A program made the translations under genes and the position numbers. Below are positions 45,324-57,356 of a stretch of 64,000 bases of DNA, one piece after another (the first letter of the stretch is position 1; each line of letters begins with the position of its first letter). Below the pieces are notes generated by a model. That model searched no databases and was not told the origin of the DNA. It saw only the letters and a list, made by a program, of their open reading frames with translations. The DNA comes from Brasenia schreberi (taxonomy: Eukaryota; Streptophyta; Magnoliopsida; Nymphaeales; Cabombaceae). The DNA lies in contig JAYKKT010000076.1 in the NCBI GenBank assembly GCA_036023115.1, positions 3,906,001 to 3,970,000 of the forward strand, read 5' to 3'.

Positions 45324-48194
45324 TTAGACTCGGAATAGGAGGTCTAAACCATAGGTTTCTTCTAAGACAGGCTCCGGGGTACCCTTGACCCAGGTGGTCA
45401 CAGGGGGTGGCTCCGGCGGTATTCGGGGAGTATAGCCGATCCCGTATCGGCTTGGATTGGCCCTAGGAAGGATGGGCTCTAGGAGACCCTGGTTTTGTGC
45501 CCCTAGACTTTTGTAGGGCGTGTAGCCCATGTTTAATAACATGTTCCACGACCTTTTGTTTTTTGAAAAGATGGGATATAAGTCGTGGTCCTGGAACATG
45601 CTATCGTCCATATTAGGCTCGTAGGGCCTTTTGTCCAGGGGTTTTGGAAATAGGGAACGCTTGGGTTTTCCTAGGAGGATTAGAGTTGGGAGGGGGCCTG
45701 CTTTGGGCGGCCCCTTCACACATACAACCTTCCTAGGGTTGTTCAACACGAGCCGAGGTGGCTCAACCATGATTTGCCCCAGGTTAGCCTCATGGGCCTG
45801 GGAGCTCGATAAACAAGGGGAGTTTATGATCCCCTGAAGCTGTGGGTGACTCTCACCTAGGATCACTACGACTTGGTCCCTAAAAGGGATCTTGACACAC
45901 TTGTGGAAGGTGGATGGCACAGCGCACAAACTGTGTATCCAGGGTCTTTCCAGCAACAGGTTATAATGGGGGTGGATGTCTAAGACATGGAACACCCCCG
46001 TGTGTTCAATCCCTCCCGTTTCCATTGGGAGTTCGATGGATCCTAAAGGCCTAGACGCATTCCCATCGTATCCAGTGATAACGATGGGGCTTGGGTTCAC
46101 TGAAGTCAAGGTGACTCCGATTTTGTACGCCACGTGAAGTGGAAGGATGTTGAGCCCTCCTCCACCATCGACTAGGCACCTGTCCAGAGAGTGGTTGTTT
46201 AGAACCACCTCGATATGCAGGGCCTGGTTATGGGTTTCGTAGGGTCTATCTACATCATCTTCCGAAAAGGTGATGGGCGATTTTGCTCCTAACAAAGCCA
46301 CTTGGGCAGACAAGGACTCCGGACTTATGTTCGAATCAACCTTGGCCCTTTCTAGAATTTTCTCTAAGACAAGTCTATGCCTAGGCGAGGTTTTGATAAG
46401 CTCTAGGATAGACATGTGAATAGGAATCTTTGAAAGGTGGTTTTCGAAATCATAAGGATTTAGGATGATTTTGTCCTTATCTGCTTTTGGCGGACCACTA
46501 GGGATACATGCTTTTGAGGGGCCAGGCACACTGACCACCTTTTGAGCACCTTGAAGGTGCGGGGGTTGGTAGATCCTCCCGGATCTAGTGACTTCCCCCA
46601 CGACCAGCCTAGGGTTCGCGCTAAACTTGGCTCTAAGGATGAGTTGAGGAGAACCTTGGATTTTCAAAACTGGTTTTGCCGGGGTTTCCACTTTTGATGG
46701 TCCCCGAATGACGACTTGGGCGGGCCTCTTGTATAGTACAAGGATGGGCGCACAAGCAGGTCGACCAGGTTCGGGCTTTCGCGCTAGTTCCTTGGAAATG
46801 GTGAGGGTACATACCTCCTTTCCTTTCCCACTGCCACTGGCGTGTTTGGGAAAGGGTTCCTTGAAGATAGCTTGAGGTGGCTCAGATTCCGCAGTGACCT
46901 GGAGCCGGCCCTCCGCTATCAAGTTCTCAATTTTATTTAGAAGAGAGAAGCACCGTTTGGTATCATGGCCTTTGAGCCGATGATACTTGCAAAACCGGTT
47001 TAAATACCCCCCTTTGGACGTGACTCCTTCGGGGATTTCAGGGAGTTCGATCATGCCCTGGGCAAGTAGGAGGTCTAGGACCTCCGACACAGGTTGCCCC
47101 AGCGGAGTGTACTCCTGTTTTTCAATTGGTTTTGAAAAATTGCGTTCTCTCTTATTTTCTATTTTTTCGAAATTTTTAGAAGTGCCCGCCATGCCTGGAT
47201 CCACCCGGACATTGGCGATTTTATGGGGCTTTGCCCCTTTGTCCGTTGTGGGCAGCCCATATGCAATGGGCTTTTCCACACGTGTTTTGGGAACGGCACT
47301 TCCTTTCCATAAGTGGTCGTATGTCCCTTTTCGCAAGTTGGTTTCGAAAAGGGAGGCTTTTTTGATCAACTTATGGAAAGTTGAAATCTCATGGAGCGAG
47401 AGAAGGGTTTTTAACTCGCTTTTAAAATTATCCAGGATGAGCATTACTGCGCATCCTTCGGATATAGGCTCTCGCACTTGGCCTAAAAGAGACCTCCATC
47501 TTATAATGAAGGCATGCACGTCTTCGTTCATGCCTTGCTTTGTATCCCTTAAAGTATTCAGGGTTGGCGTGACTTCCACGTTGTGTGCAAATCTTTGCAT
47601 GAAGCAGTTCGCTAACTCTTCAAAAGTAGCGAACTGGCTTAAGTCGTAGGAAGCCAGCCATTTGGCAGCTGTGCCTTTAAGGGATAGAGGGAACCAATAC
47701 ACCCATTTCATCGAGTCCTTTTTCTTCTTATGGGCTCGACGTGAGAAAAGCTGCAAGTGAGACCTAGGGTCTCCCATGCCATCATACCGATGGAAGTTCG
47801 GTATTTCATCGTCACTGTCTGTTTCGTAATCCATAGGAAGGAAATCAGACAGGGCGTAGCTTCTTTTCTCTTTATTTTGCCCTTTCAGCAGCTGCTGTAG
47901 GGCTTTACGGTCCTTTTGTGTGAAGGACTCGTGGTATTGGTTGCCTTCCATTACGGAGGCTTCTTTTTGCTTGCGAGGTTTTTCCATTTTCTTTTTAGGC
48001 CTTTGTTCACCGTTTGATGAACACGAATCGCCTACTTCAGCCTCTTGGCTGAGAGCATCGATTTTGGCCTCAAATTCCCTTCTCAAGTCCTCGATTTCAT
48101 CTAGTTTTATTTTGTTTTTCAAAATCCTCCTAGAGTGAGAACTTGATGCGCATGAGCCTTGGCTCGACACTTCACTTGGATTGGATTTTGACAT
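45324..48194 (-). CDS. gag: M3 gag-protease polyprotein (intact)
   Basis: 956 aa from the ATG at 48194-48192, the same length as M1 gag with only scattered substitutions. Same domains: gag domain, CKYHRLKGHDTKRC, protease VDGGGGLNIL with a changed LLLERPW (others LLGRPW), and G-patch-like MGYTPYKSLGAQNQG. With pol deleted, M3 is a gag-only copy that could move only with help from other copies, if at all. The G-to-E change at LLGRPW may harm the protease. Confidence 0.95.
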   Translation of the reverse strand: MSKSNPSEVSSQGSCASSSHSRRILKNKIKLDEIEDLRREFEAKIDALSQEAEVGDSCSSNGEQRPKKKMEKPRKQKEASVMEGNQYHESFTQKDRKALQQLLKGQNKEKRSYALSDFLPMDYETDSDDEIPNFHRYDGMGDPRSHLQLFSRRAHKKKKDSMKWVYWFPLSLKGTAAKWLASYDLSQFATFEELANCFMQRFAHNVEVTPTLNTLRDTKQGMNEDVHAFIIRWRSLLGQVREPISEGCAVMLILDNFKSELKTLLSLHEISTFHKLIKKASLFETNLRKGTYDHLWKGSAVPKTRVEKPIAYGLPTTDKGAKPHKIANVRVDPGMAGTSKNFEKIENKRERNFSKPIEKQEYTPLGQPVSEVLDLLLAQGMIELPEIPEGVTSKGGYLNRFCKYHRLKGHDTKRCFSLLNKIENLIAEGRLQVTAESEPPQAIFKEPFPKHASGSGKGKEVCTLTISKELARKPEPGRPACAPILVLYKRPAQVVIRGPSKVETPAKPVLKIQGSPQLILRAKFSANPRLVVGEVTRSGRIYQPPHLQGAQKVVSVPGPSKACIPSGPPKADKDKIILNPYDFENHLSKIPIHMSILELIKTSPRHRLVLEKILERAKVDSNISPESLSAQVALLGAKSPITFSEDDVDRPYETHNQALHIEVVLNNHSLDRCLVDGGGGLNILPLHVAYKIGVTLTSVNPSPIVITGYDGNASRPLGSIELPMETGGIEHTGVFHVLDIHPHYNLLLERPWIHSLCAVPSTFHKCVKIPFRDQVVVILGESHPQLQGIINSPCLSSSQAHEANLGQIMVEPPRLVLNNPRKVVCVKGPPKAGPLPTLILLGKPKRSLFPKPLDKRPYEPNMDDSMFQDHDLYPIFSKNKRSWNMLLNMGYTPYKSLGAQNQGLLEPILPRANPSRYGIGYTPRIPPEPPPVTTWVKGTPEPVLEETYGLDLLFRV

Positions 48195-48219
48195 GCTTTT
48201 CAAGCTTTTTCAAAATTTC

Positions 48220-48330
48220 CTAAGTGAAAACAAAGAAAACAAGTTAAAATGACACCTTTATAAAATTTTCGCAAGACTCCTACAAGTAAACTCGTTTTTT
48301 GAAAAGGCTCACGTCCCACCGGGCGTGCCA
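48220..48330 (-). other. M3 leader: acceptor-like site and primer-binding site
   Basis: Pyrimidine tract ending ACTTAG/G (AG at 48221-48220), 26 nt before the gag ATG. Primer-binding site TGGCACGCCCGGTGGGAC at 48330-48313, 5 nt from the LTR. Both are conserved with M1. Confidence 0.65.
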
Positions 48331-48335
48331 ATCTC

Positions 48336-51300
48336 TGTAGACGCGCGAAAATCCCCGCCTCTTCGCCCCTTTCGTGGCTTGGAGTGGATCTTATCGTGCG
48401 TCTAAGGCCTTGATATACAAACAGGGCGTGCCAGCTAGCTTACTTAAGCTAGCGAAGATATATCAATACTGACTTCTAAACGTGGCGACTGTGAGCAAGT
48501 GAGCTCTTGTCGTCGCAGACCTTCTTGCACCGATGCGCAAGGGTCAGTCTGTACGCTTTTACAAAAAATCGAGTTTTAGGGAGAAAGTCTACGAAACGGT
48601 TCGAGGTGTCTATTTCGGGTCTTTAAGATGCGATTGCATGTTTTAGATCACGTGGATTTGCACGTGCCTAAGTCTTTTCTTTTATCCCTTTTTGGGTCGC
48701 CTAGTTTGTGTGTTATGAACACTCCACTACATGGGCGAATTCGAGCGGGGGTTGCTTTGATGCAATATGCGTCCTACCTCGTGGTATGGCGTAGATGCAA
48801 TGCAAACTCACGCTACTCCAAAGGGAAAACCCGAAATGTAAAGACAATGCTGAAGGGAAATAACAGAAGGGAAATAACCGAAGGGAAATAACCGAAGGGA
48901 AATAACCGAAGGGAGATATGTATATATCTTATGTATATGAGCCCTTACTCGGGTCTTGCAAATAAGAGCGAAGGCTCAATGTGGGTGCATGCTTGAATTG
49001 AAAGACTTACACACACGACATGAAATTAAACCCAAATATAAATTGCAGTATGGCCTTGACTAAGGTCTTGGGAGTAAGAGCGAAGGCTCAATGTGTGTGA
49101 GAGTGTTTGAATTGAAGTACTACACACACGACATAAATGAAACCCAAATATAACTGCAATAAGGCCTTTACTAAGGTCTTGGGAGTAAGAGCGAAGGCTC
49201 AATGTGTGTGAAAGTGCTTGAATTGAAAGACTACTCACATGACAAGAAATGAAACCCAAATAGTATAGGTCGGCCCTTACTTGGGTCTTTCAAATAAGAG
49301 CGAAAGCTCAATGTGTGTGAGAGTGTTTAAATTGAAAGACTTACTCACACGACATGAAATGAAACCCAAATAGTATAGGTCGGCCCTTACTTGGGTCTTT
49401 CAAATAAGAGCGAAAGCTCAATGTGTGTGAGAGTGTTTAAATTGAAAGACTTACTCACACGACATGAAATGAAACCCAAATAGTATAGGTCGGCCCTTAC
49501 TTGGGTCTTTCAAATAAGAGCGAAAGCTCAATGTGTGTGAGTGTTTAAATTGAAAGACAACACACCCAACTTAAACAAAACCCTTCGGGAATGAAATATA
49601 TACGTATACTTATATATTAGGGGCTGATTAGGCCCGTGTGTGTTCAAAGTTGTGCACGACTAAGAGAGTGCACGTGTGTGTGGTTGTGCCAAGCCACGTT
49701 ATTACAAGCGGGGGGAGACTAGGCTCCGTTATTACAACCCCGTATCAAATTGAATTTCAAGCAAGCGTATGACTAAAGACCGAGTTTAGAAACTTACAAG
49801 TAGCTGGTCCGTAGAGGTCTTGCTTGAGCGTGGCCTTGGCTTTGGGCTGCAAACGGGAGCTCCGCGAAGGTATGTGACCAAGAGTGCTGGCCGGCTGCAA
49901 ATGGGGCGCGGGATGGACGCCTTGAAGGGGATCGGTGGCAAGTGGGCGGCGCCTCCAAGTAGGGAGTTTAGAGTGGCTGACTAAGTGGGTCTTAGGGTCA
50001 CTAGGGAAGTTAGGGACTTAGGGAAACTGGACCTAAAAGGTGAGCTAGTGGGAAGGCCAAAGAGGACGCCTAGGGGGAGGTCGGCCGAATGGGAGGTGGT
50101 GGCTGAGTAGTGGCCAGCCACTTGGGTTATCCTAGGTTCGGCTAGGCTTAGATGGTGGCGGCAAAGAGGTTGAGCTAAGGGGAAGATGGGTGGCTAAGAG
50201 TGGGGAGGTGGTAGAGAGTGGTTTTGAGGGAGTTTGGGGCACTTACCGAATGGGGAGAGGTGGCGGATGAAATGGGAAGCAGGCGGGCAGGTGACTGTTG
50301 GCTGGTTCGGTTGGGTGGAGGTGGTGGCGTCCGGCTGAGGGATGGTGGTGGTGGATGGAAGAGGGAAGGTGGCGGTGCAGGTGGTGGTGGCTGGTGGAGC
50401 AGGTGGAGCAATTGGGGAGTGGAGCAGGCGGGCGGATTGGAGAGTGGAATCGGCTGGGCTGAGGTGAGGGCTCCCACTTGAAAACCCGCCCACAAGGAGG
50501 GGGGTTTAAATAGGGGATGGGTAGGTCGGTTAGGGCTGGGCTGTGGGTAGTGGTTAGGTGGTTTAGGTAGGGTGGTATGTAGATAAGGTGGGCTGGATGG
50601 GGCTGGGCCAGATATTTTAAAACTAGGTGTTTGGGAAAATCGTGGGCTAAGGGTGGTTTAGGGGTTTAGGGCTAGGTTAGGTGGTTGGGTTTTAGGGTGA
50701 GGTTTAGTGAGCTAGGTTAGGTGGTTTAGGCTAGGTTTAGGCTAGGATTAGGGAAATTAATCTAGGTTTAGGGAAGGATTAGGGAAGTGGGTTAGGTGAT
50801 TAGGTTGGGATTAGGCCGGGATTAGGGAAGTGGGTTAGGTGATTAGGTTCAGATTAGGGGTGGATTAGGGGTTTAGGCTAGGTTTAGGTATTTTTGGCTA
50901 GGTTTAGGTGATGGAGCTCCCTTAGCATGGCCCATAAACCTTGATCATCCCATGTTGGTGCAGCCCTAGGTTAGGTTTTAGCTAATTACAAGCTTAAACC
51001 CACTCAATTAGGCTAAACCACAAGATTAAACCCAAACTTGACACACAAGTCAAGCTTAATACAACACTCTTGATATTTATCACCCCCACTCTCTCTCATG
51101 CCCAATATCCCACGTGAATTTCAAGTGGGCCCCACCTTCATTTATGAGAAGGTGATGTGGGCCATGGATATGGATATTGGATTGGATCTTTGGATCCAAA
51201 TCCAAATCCAAGTCCACATATGGGTTTGGATTGGAATCTGGATATATATGGTCCAGACCCAATCCAAACTGAACTCTGACTCCTTCGAGCTGGGTTCGAA

Positions 51301-51747
51301 ACGGACGATTCGTGCGGGGCCTGACAGCATCAGTACTCCGTCTGCGTTGGGTCTTCGCCAACATAGTCGTCCGCCTCCGTTTCTGCCTTCTGGAGATGAC
51401 TTCAAATGCTTTTTTGATAAGAACAGGGTCTTGGACGTTCGAGATCCTGAGGTGTGAATCAGATACAAGAGATGCTGTGCCGGGCTCGACAGGTGCTCCG
51501 GTTCCGGGCTCTTCTGGGCTCTCCTGGTCCTGTCTTGATCAGGCCAAGCCACTTCGGGGTTTCAAAACATGTTTTAAAAGGGTTTTCAAAAGCTATATCA
51601 TATGTTTTGAAAGATAAAGTTTTAAAACATATATACAGGGTTGTTTGGAAGGCTCCTGGGTTTCCAAACTCAAAAACGGCCCTTTGGGGCTGCTTGTATC
51701 AAAACCAGATTTGTTTAAGAAATTCGTGGGATTTCGGGGTGTTTACA
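48336..51747 (-). mobile_element. M3 5' LTR
   Basis: 3412 bp, the longest F1 LTR here. It resembles the M1 LTRs more than the M2 type (GCTTGAGCGTGGCCTTGG, three GTGTTTAAATTG units). 110-bp array 48940-49560 (about six units), TATA-like box 50505-50512, CCTAA-rich tract 50525-50980. The right terminus GTGTTTACA at 51747 abuts the inside of another F1 LTR, with predicted TSD AAAGA at 51748-51752. Confidence 0.93.
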
Positions 51748-54271
51748 AAAGACTACCCACACGACATAAATGAAACCCAAATATAACTGCAATAAGGCCT
51801 TTACTAAGGTCTTGGGAGTAAGAGCGAAGGCTCAATGTGTGTGAGAGTGCTTGAATTGAAAGACTACCCACACGACATGAAATGAAAGCCAAATAGTATA
51901 GGTCGGCCCTTACTTGGGTCTTTCAACTAAGAGCGAAAGCTCAATGTGTGTGAGAGTGCTTGAATTGAAAGACTTACTCACACGACATGAAATGAAACCC
52001 AAATAGTATAGGTCGGCCCTTACTTGGGTCTTTCAACTAAGAGCGAAAGCTCAATGTGTGTGAGAGTGCTTGAATTGAAAGACAACGCACCCAACTTAAA
52101 CAAAACCCTTCGAGAATGAAAGTATATGTACACTTATATATTAGGGGCTGATTAGGCCCGTGTGTATTCAAAATCGTGCACGACTAAGAGAGTGCACGTG
52201 TGTGGATGTGCCAAGCCACGTTATTACAAGCGGGGGGAGACTATGCTCCGTTATTACAACCCTGTATCAAATTGAATCTCAAGCAAGTATACAACTAAGG
52301 ACCGAGTTTAGACACTTACGAGTAGCTGGTCCGTAGAGGTCTTGCTTGGGCGTGGACTTGGCTTTGGGCTGCAAACGGGAGCTCCGCGAAGGTAGGTGAT
52401 CAAGGGTGCTAGCCGGCTGCAAGTGGGGCGCGGGATAGGCGCCTCGAAGGTGGCCGGTGGCTAGTAGATGGCGCCTCCAAGTAGGGGGTTTAAAGGGGCT
52501 GAATGAGTGGGTTCTTAGGGTCACTAGGGAGTTGAGAGTTTAGGGAAACTGGACCTAAAAGGTGAGCTGGTGGGAGGGCCGAATGGGACACCTAGGGGAA
52601 AACCGAATGGGAAAGGATGGTTAGGTAATGGCCGGCAGCTTGGGCTATACTAGGTTCGGCTAGGTTAAAGTGGTGGTGGCAAAGGGGCTGAGATGAAGGT
52701 AGGATGGGTGGCTAAGAGTGGAGAGGTGGAAGAGAGGGGGCTTTGAGGGAGTTTGGGGTACTTACCGAATGGGGAGAGGTGGCGGATGAAGTGGGAAGCA
52801 GGCGGGCAGGTGGCTATTGGCTGGTTCGGTTGGGTGGAGGTGATGGCGTCCGGCTGAGGGATGGTGGTGGTGGATGGAAGAGGGAAGGTGGCGGAGCAGG
52901 TGGCGGCTGGTGGAGCAGATGGAGCAGGTGGAGGTGGGGAGTGGTCCCGGTTGGGTGAGAGATGGGAGAAGGAGAGGGCCCGGCTGGGTGAGATGGTGGT
53001 TCCCACTTAGAAAACCCGCCCACAAGGAGGGGGGTTTAAATAGGGGATGGGTAGGTCGGTTAGGGCTGGGCTGTGGGTAGTTGTTAGGTGGTTTAGGTAG
53101 GGTGGTATGTAGATAAGGTGGGCTGGAAAGGGTTGGGCCAGATATTTTAAAACTAGGGGTTTGGGTAAATCGTGGGCTAAGGGTGGTTTAGGGGTTTAGG
53201 GCTAGGTTAGGTGGTTGGGTTTTAGGGTGAGGTTTAGTGAGCTAGGTTAGGTGATTAGGCTAGGTTTAGGCTAGGATTAGGAAAATTAATCTAGGTTTAG
53301 GGAAGGATTAGGGAAGTGGGTTAGGTGATTAGGTTAGGATTAGGACGGGATTAGGGAAGTGGGTTAGGTGATTAGGTTCATATTAGGGGTGGATTAGGGG
53401 TTTAGGCTAGGTTTAGGCATTTTGGGCTAGGTTTAGGTGAAGGAGCTCCCTTAGCATGGCCCATAGACCTTGATCACCCCATGTTGGTGCAGCCCTAGGT
53501 TAGGTTTTAGCTAATTACAAGCTTAAACCCACTCAATTAGGCTAACCCACATGATTAAACCCAAACTTGACACACAAGTCAAGCTTAATACAACACTCTT
53601 GATATTTTTCAACCCCACTCTCTCTCATGCCCAATATCCCACGTGAATTTCAAGTGGGCCCCACCTCCATTTATGAGAAGGTAATGTGGGCCATGGATAT
53701 GGATATTGGATTGGATCTCTGGATCCAAATCCAAATCCAAGTCCACATATGGGTTTGGATTGGAATCTGGATATATATGGTCCAGATCCAATCCAAACTG
53801 AACTCTGACTCCTTCGAGCTGGGTTCGAAACGGACGATTCGTGCGGGGCCTGACAGCATCAGTACTCCGTCTGTGTTGGGTCTTCGCCAACATAGTCGTC
53901 CGCCTCCGTTTCTGCCTTCCGGAGATGACTTCAAATGCTATTTTGATAAGAACAGGGTCTTGGACGTTCGAGATCCTGGGGTGTGAATCAGATACAAGAG
54001 TTGCTGCGCCGGGCTCGACAGGTGCTCCGGTTCCGGGCTCTTCTTGGCTCTCCTGGTCCTGTCTTGATCGGGCCAAGCCACTTCGGGGTTTCAAAACGTG
54101 TTTTAAAAGGGTTTTCAAAAGCCATATTATATGTTTTAGAAAGATAAAGTTTAAAACATATGTACAGGGTTGTTTGGAAGGCTCCTGGGTTTCCAAACTC
54201 AAAATGGCCCTTTGGGGCTGCTTGTATAAAACCAGATGGATTTTGAGAAATTCGTGGGATTTCGGGGTGTT
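51748..54271 (-). mobile_element. F1 LTR fragment (M2 type), host of M3's right end
   Basis: Begins inside the 110-bp array (AAAGACTACCC) and continues through donors, TATA-like box, CCTAA-rich tract and U3 to within four bases of the LTR terminus (GGGGTGTT, lacking TACA). It is very close to 33260-35780 with scattered differences. The left part of this LTR should precede M3's far end but is not found intact. Confidence 0.9.
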
Positions 54272-54307
54272 AGGCCCTTTGGGGCTGCTTGTTAAAACAT
54301 ATGTACA
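54272..54307. repeat. Templated filler DNA at an end-joining junction
   Basis: Two short pieces copied from the adjacent LTR: 20 bp GGCCCTTTGGGGCTGCTTGT (source near 54206-54226) then TAAAACATATGTACA (source near 54154-54168). They sit between the damaged LTR end and F2 leader sequence. This is the pattern left by end joining with template switching. Confidence 0.75.
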
Positions 54308-54331
54308 TGAATTGACTCTGCACAAGGCCCA

Positions 54332-54350
54332 GCTCCCACCGGGCATGCCA
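54332..54350 (-). other. F2 primer-binding site
   Basis: Minus strand TGGCATGCCCGGTGGGAGC a few nt after the F2 LTR end. It shows that the neighbouring LTR is a 5' LTR whose internal region is lost beyond 54272. Confidence 0.8.
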
Positions 54351-54353
54351 AAT

Positions 54354-57300
54354 CTATAGACACGGAAAATTCTCACTTCTGGTTCTTAGGCCTGAAGTGA
54401 ACCTTTTCGTGTGTCTAAGTTGTTTTTATAACAAGGGCGTGCCAGCTAGCTTACTCAAGCTAGCGAAGTAAGTTTTAAAATCTGAATCTATTGGGGCGAC
54501 CGTGAGCAAGTGAGCTCTTTTCGTCGCAGACCTTGCACCGATGCGCAAGGGTCAGTCTGTACGCTTGGCAAAGTCGTTTTGAATCAACTAACCTCTTTGA
54601 AAATACCCGAAGTGTTTGGGCTTTTTTGTATGATTGCAAGTTTTATTTCACGTGGGATTTGCACATGCCTATGTCTTTCTCTTTTATGCTTTTTAGGGCC
54701 AACTAGGTGTGTGCGCAAGTGACCTAAGTTGGGCGATTTTTGCATGGGAGTGTGGGGTTTTCTTTGATGCAATATGCGTCATAACTCGTGGTATGGCGAA
54801 TATGCAATGCAAACTCACACAACTCCAAAGGAAAAACCCGAATTGAAAGACAATGCTTACAGGGAAATGATGTAATGTAAATTGCAAAAGGAAAATTGCA
54901 AAAGGGAAATATGGCTATATCTTAAGAGCGGAAAGGCTCAATTGTGTAAGTGTGTGTCGTGTATATATGGAAAGACTACTCACACAGCTGAACCTTAAAA
55001 CCCAAATCTTAAAGACATAGCGAAAGGGAAATACAACTATATATATATATATATATGGGCCCGAAGGTTGCCAACGTGTGCGTGGGTGTTGTGTATATAT
55101 GTAAAGACAACTCACACGACTTGGAATGTAAAACCCAAATAGAATTGCAATATGGCCCTTATTAGGGTCTTGGGAGTAAGAGCGAAAGCTCAATGTGTGT
55201 GAGTGTAGAACTTAAATACCACGCACACGACTTGAATGAAACACCCAAATAAAATTGCAATATGGCCCTTACTAGGGTCTTGGGAATAAGAGCAAAAGCT
55301 CAATGTGTGTGAGTGTGGAATTGAAAGACAACACCCACGACTTAATGGAAAACCCACGCAGCTGAATATATATAAATATAACTATATCTTAGGGGTTGTT
55401 AAGGCCCGTGTGTGTGCAAAAGAGTGTGCAGCTAAGAGCGAAAAGGCTCAAGTGCACGTGTGTGTTGGTGTGTCAAAACCACATTATTACAATCGGGGGG
55501 AGACAACGCTCCATTATTATAACCCCGTATCAAATTTAATTAAATGTAAGCAAGTTCATATAATGGATCGAGTTAGGTACTTACGTGTAGCTGGTCCGTG
55601 TTCAACTTGCTTGGCTTTGGCTTCGTGAGTCGCCTTGGGCAGCCGAAGGGGAGCTCCTTAGGTGGGTGCTTGGCGGCAGGTAGGGGTTGGAATTTAAGTG
55701 TTGGCCGGGTGGTGCCTTGATGCTGGCCGAGTGGAAGGAGCGGCAGGTAGGGGTGCTGGCCGGGTGGTGGAGTGGCAGGTGGATGGATTAGGCTTAGGGG
55801 ATGCTTGACCAGGAAGTGGGCGACTAAGGGAGGTGTTCAGCTGGGGGCTAGTGGGTATGGTGTAGGTCGGCCGGGTGGAAGGAAGAAGGGCAGGTGAATG
55901 GGAGTTGTGGCGGGTGGATGAGAGTGTGTGGCTGGGAAGAAGAGGGAGAAGAGAGAATGAAGGTTAGATGAGGTTGAGGTGGGGTACTAACCGTGAGGGA
56001 GGCGGTGCTGGTGGTGGTGGAGTGTGGTGGCCGGATGGAAGAAGATGGAAGGAGTGACTGGGGAGGTGCTCCTCGCCGAAGGTGGAAGGTGATGGAGTCG
56101 GTTGGAGTGGAGAGGTGCTGGCCGGGTCCCAAGATGGAGTGATGGATGAAGGTGGAACTGGCCGGGTCCTAGGGGACATGGAGGGAGTGGAGGAGAGAGA
56201 GTGGAACCTGCAAGGAAAGAGGGGTTTTATAGGCTAGAAAGGGGCTCGGTCGGTTAGGGAGGTATGGGCCAGATATTTGTAATAAGGTGGGCATGGGACA
56301 TGGTTTGGGGTAGGTCGGTTAGGGGGGGTTGGTTAGTGGTTTAGGGTAGGTCGGTTAGGTGGGCTGGGACTTAGTGGTTAGGGGTTTAATTAGGTGCACT
56401 AAGGTGGGTTTAAGCTTAGTTGGTTAGGGTCTAGGTGATCTAGCTAGGTGAGGTCGGCTAGGTGAGGTTGGCTAGGTGAGGTTGGGGGCGGTTTTGGGTG
56501 AGGATAGCTAGGTTTGGGTTAGGTTTTAGGGGAAATGGCTAGGTGAGGTGGGCTAGCTTAGGGCTAGGTTTTAGGAACCTCCCCTTGGCGCCAGGTTAGG
56601 TATAGGTGCATACAAGCTTAAACCCACACTCTAGGCTAAACCCACCAGGTGAACCCACCCTTGACCAAAAGTCAAGCCTACCAACTTTCTCACTCATACT
56701 TTATCACCCCTTTTTCTCTCTCTAACCAAGCTTTTCACGTGAAATATTTATGGGCCCCACCTCCATTTATGAGAAGGTGATGTGGGCCATGGATGTAGAT
56801 ATTGGATTTGGATCTTGGGATCCAAATCCAAATACATGTTGGGTTTGGATCTGGATATATATGGTCCAGATTCGGCCCAAATCTGATTTTTTGATTTCTT
56901 CATGGTGTTTCGAAACGGACGGTTTGTGCGGGGCTTGACTGCATCAGTACTCCGTCTTGCGTTGGGTCTTCGCCAACATTGTCGTCCGCTCTTCTTCTCA
57001 CCTTGAGGAGTTCATTTTTGAGCAAATTTCTGATATCTGGGGCTTAGATGTCTAAGAATCTGGAGATGATTCTGATACGAGAGTTGATGTGCCGGGCTTG
57101 AAGTATGCTTCGGGTCTGGGCTCTCCTTTGCCTTTTCGATCCTGCTTTCGTCAGGTCAGGCTGCTTTTGGGGTTTCAAAATACCTTTTAAGGTCTAAAAC
57201 TATAGGTATACAATTTAAAAACGAATATATGGTTTCAACATATGTATAAGGTTGTCCGGAAGGCTCCTGGGTTTCCAGACTCAAAATAGCCCTTTGGAGC

Positions 57301-57356
57301 TGCTTTTGCAAAACCAGGCATATTTGCGAAAATCGTGGGATTTTGGGGTGTTTACA
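54354..57356 (-). mobile_element. F2 5' LTR (lone, minus)
   Basis: About 3.0 kb, TGTAAACACC (57356) to GTCTATA (54354). Same architecture as F1 but divergent. U5 stem-loop block 54494-54564; two clear repeats of about 110 bp near 55165-55330; AT dinucleotide run near 55040; donors GTAAGT near 55585 and GTTAGT near 55987; TATAAAA box 56225-56231; CCTAA-rich tract 56235-56610; conserved U3 block 56750-56995. Its start abuts an integrase coding sequence, predicted TSD ACCGA. Confidence 0.9.
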
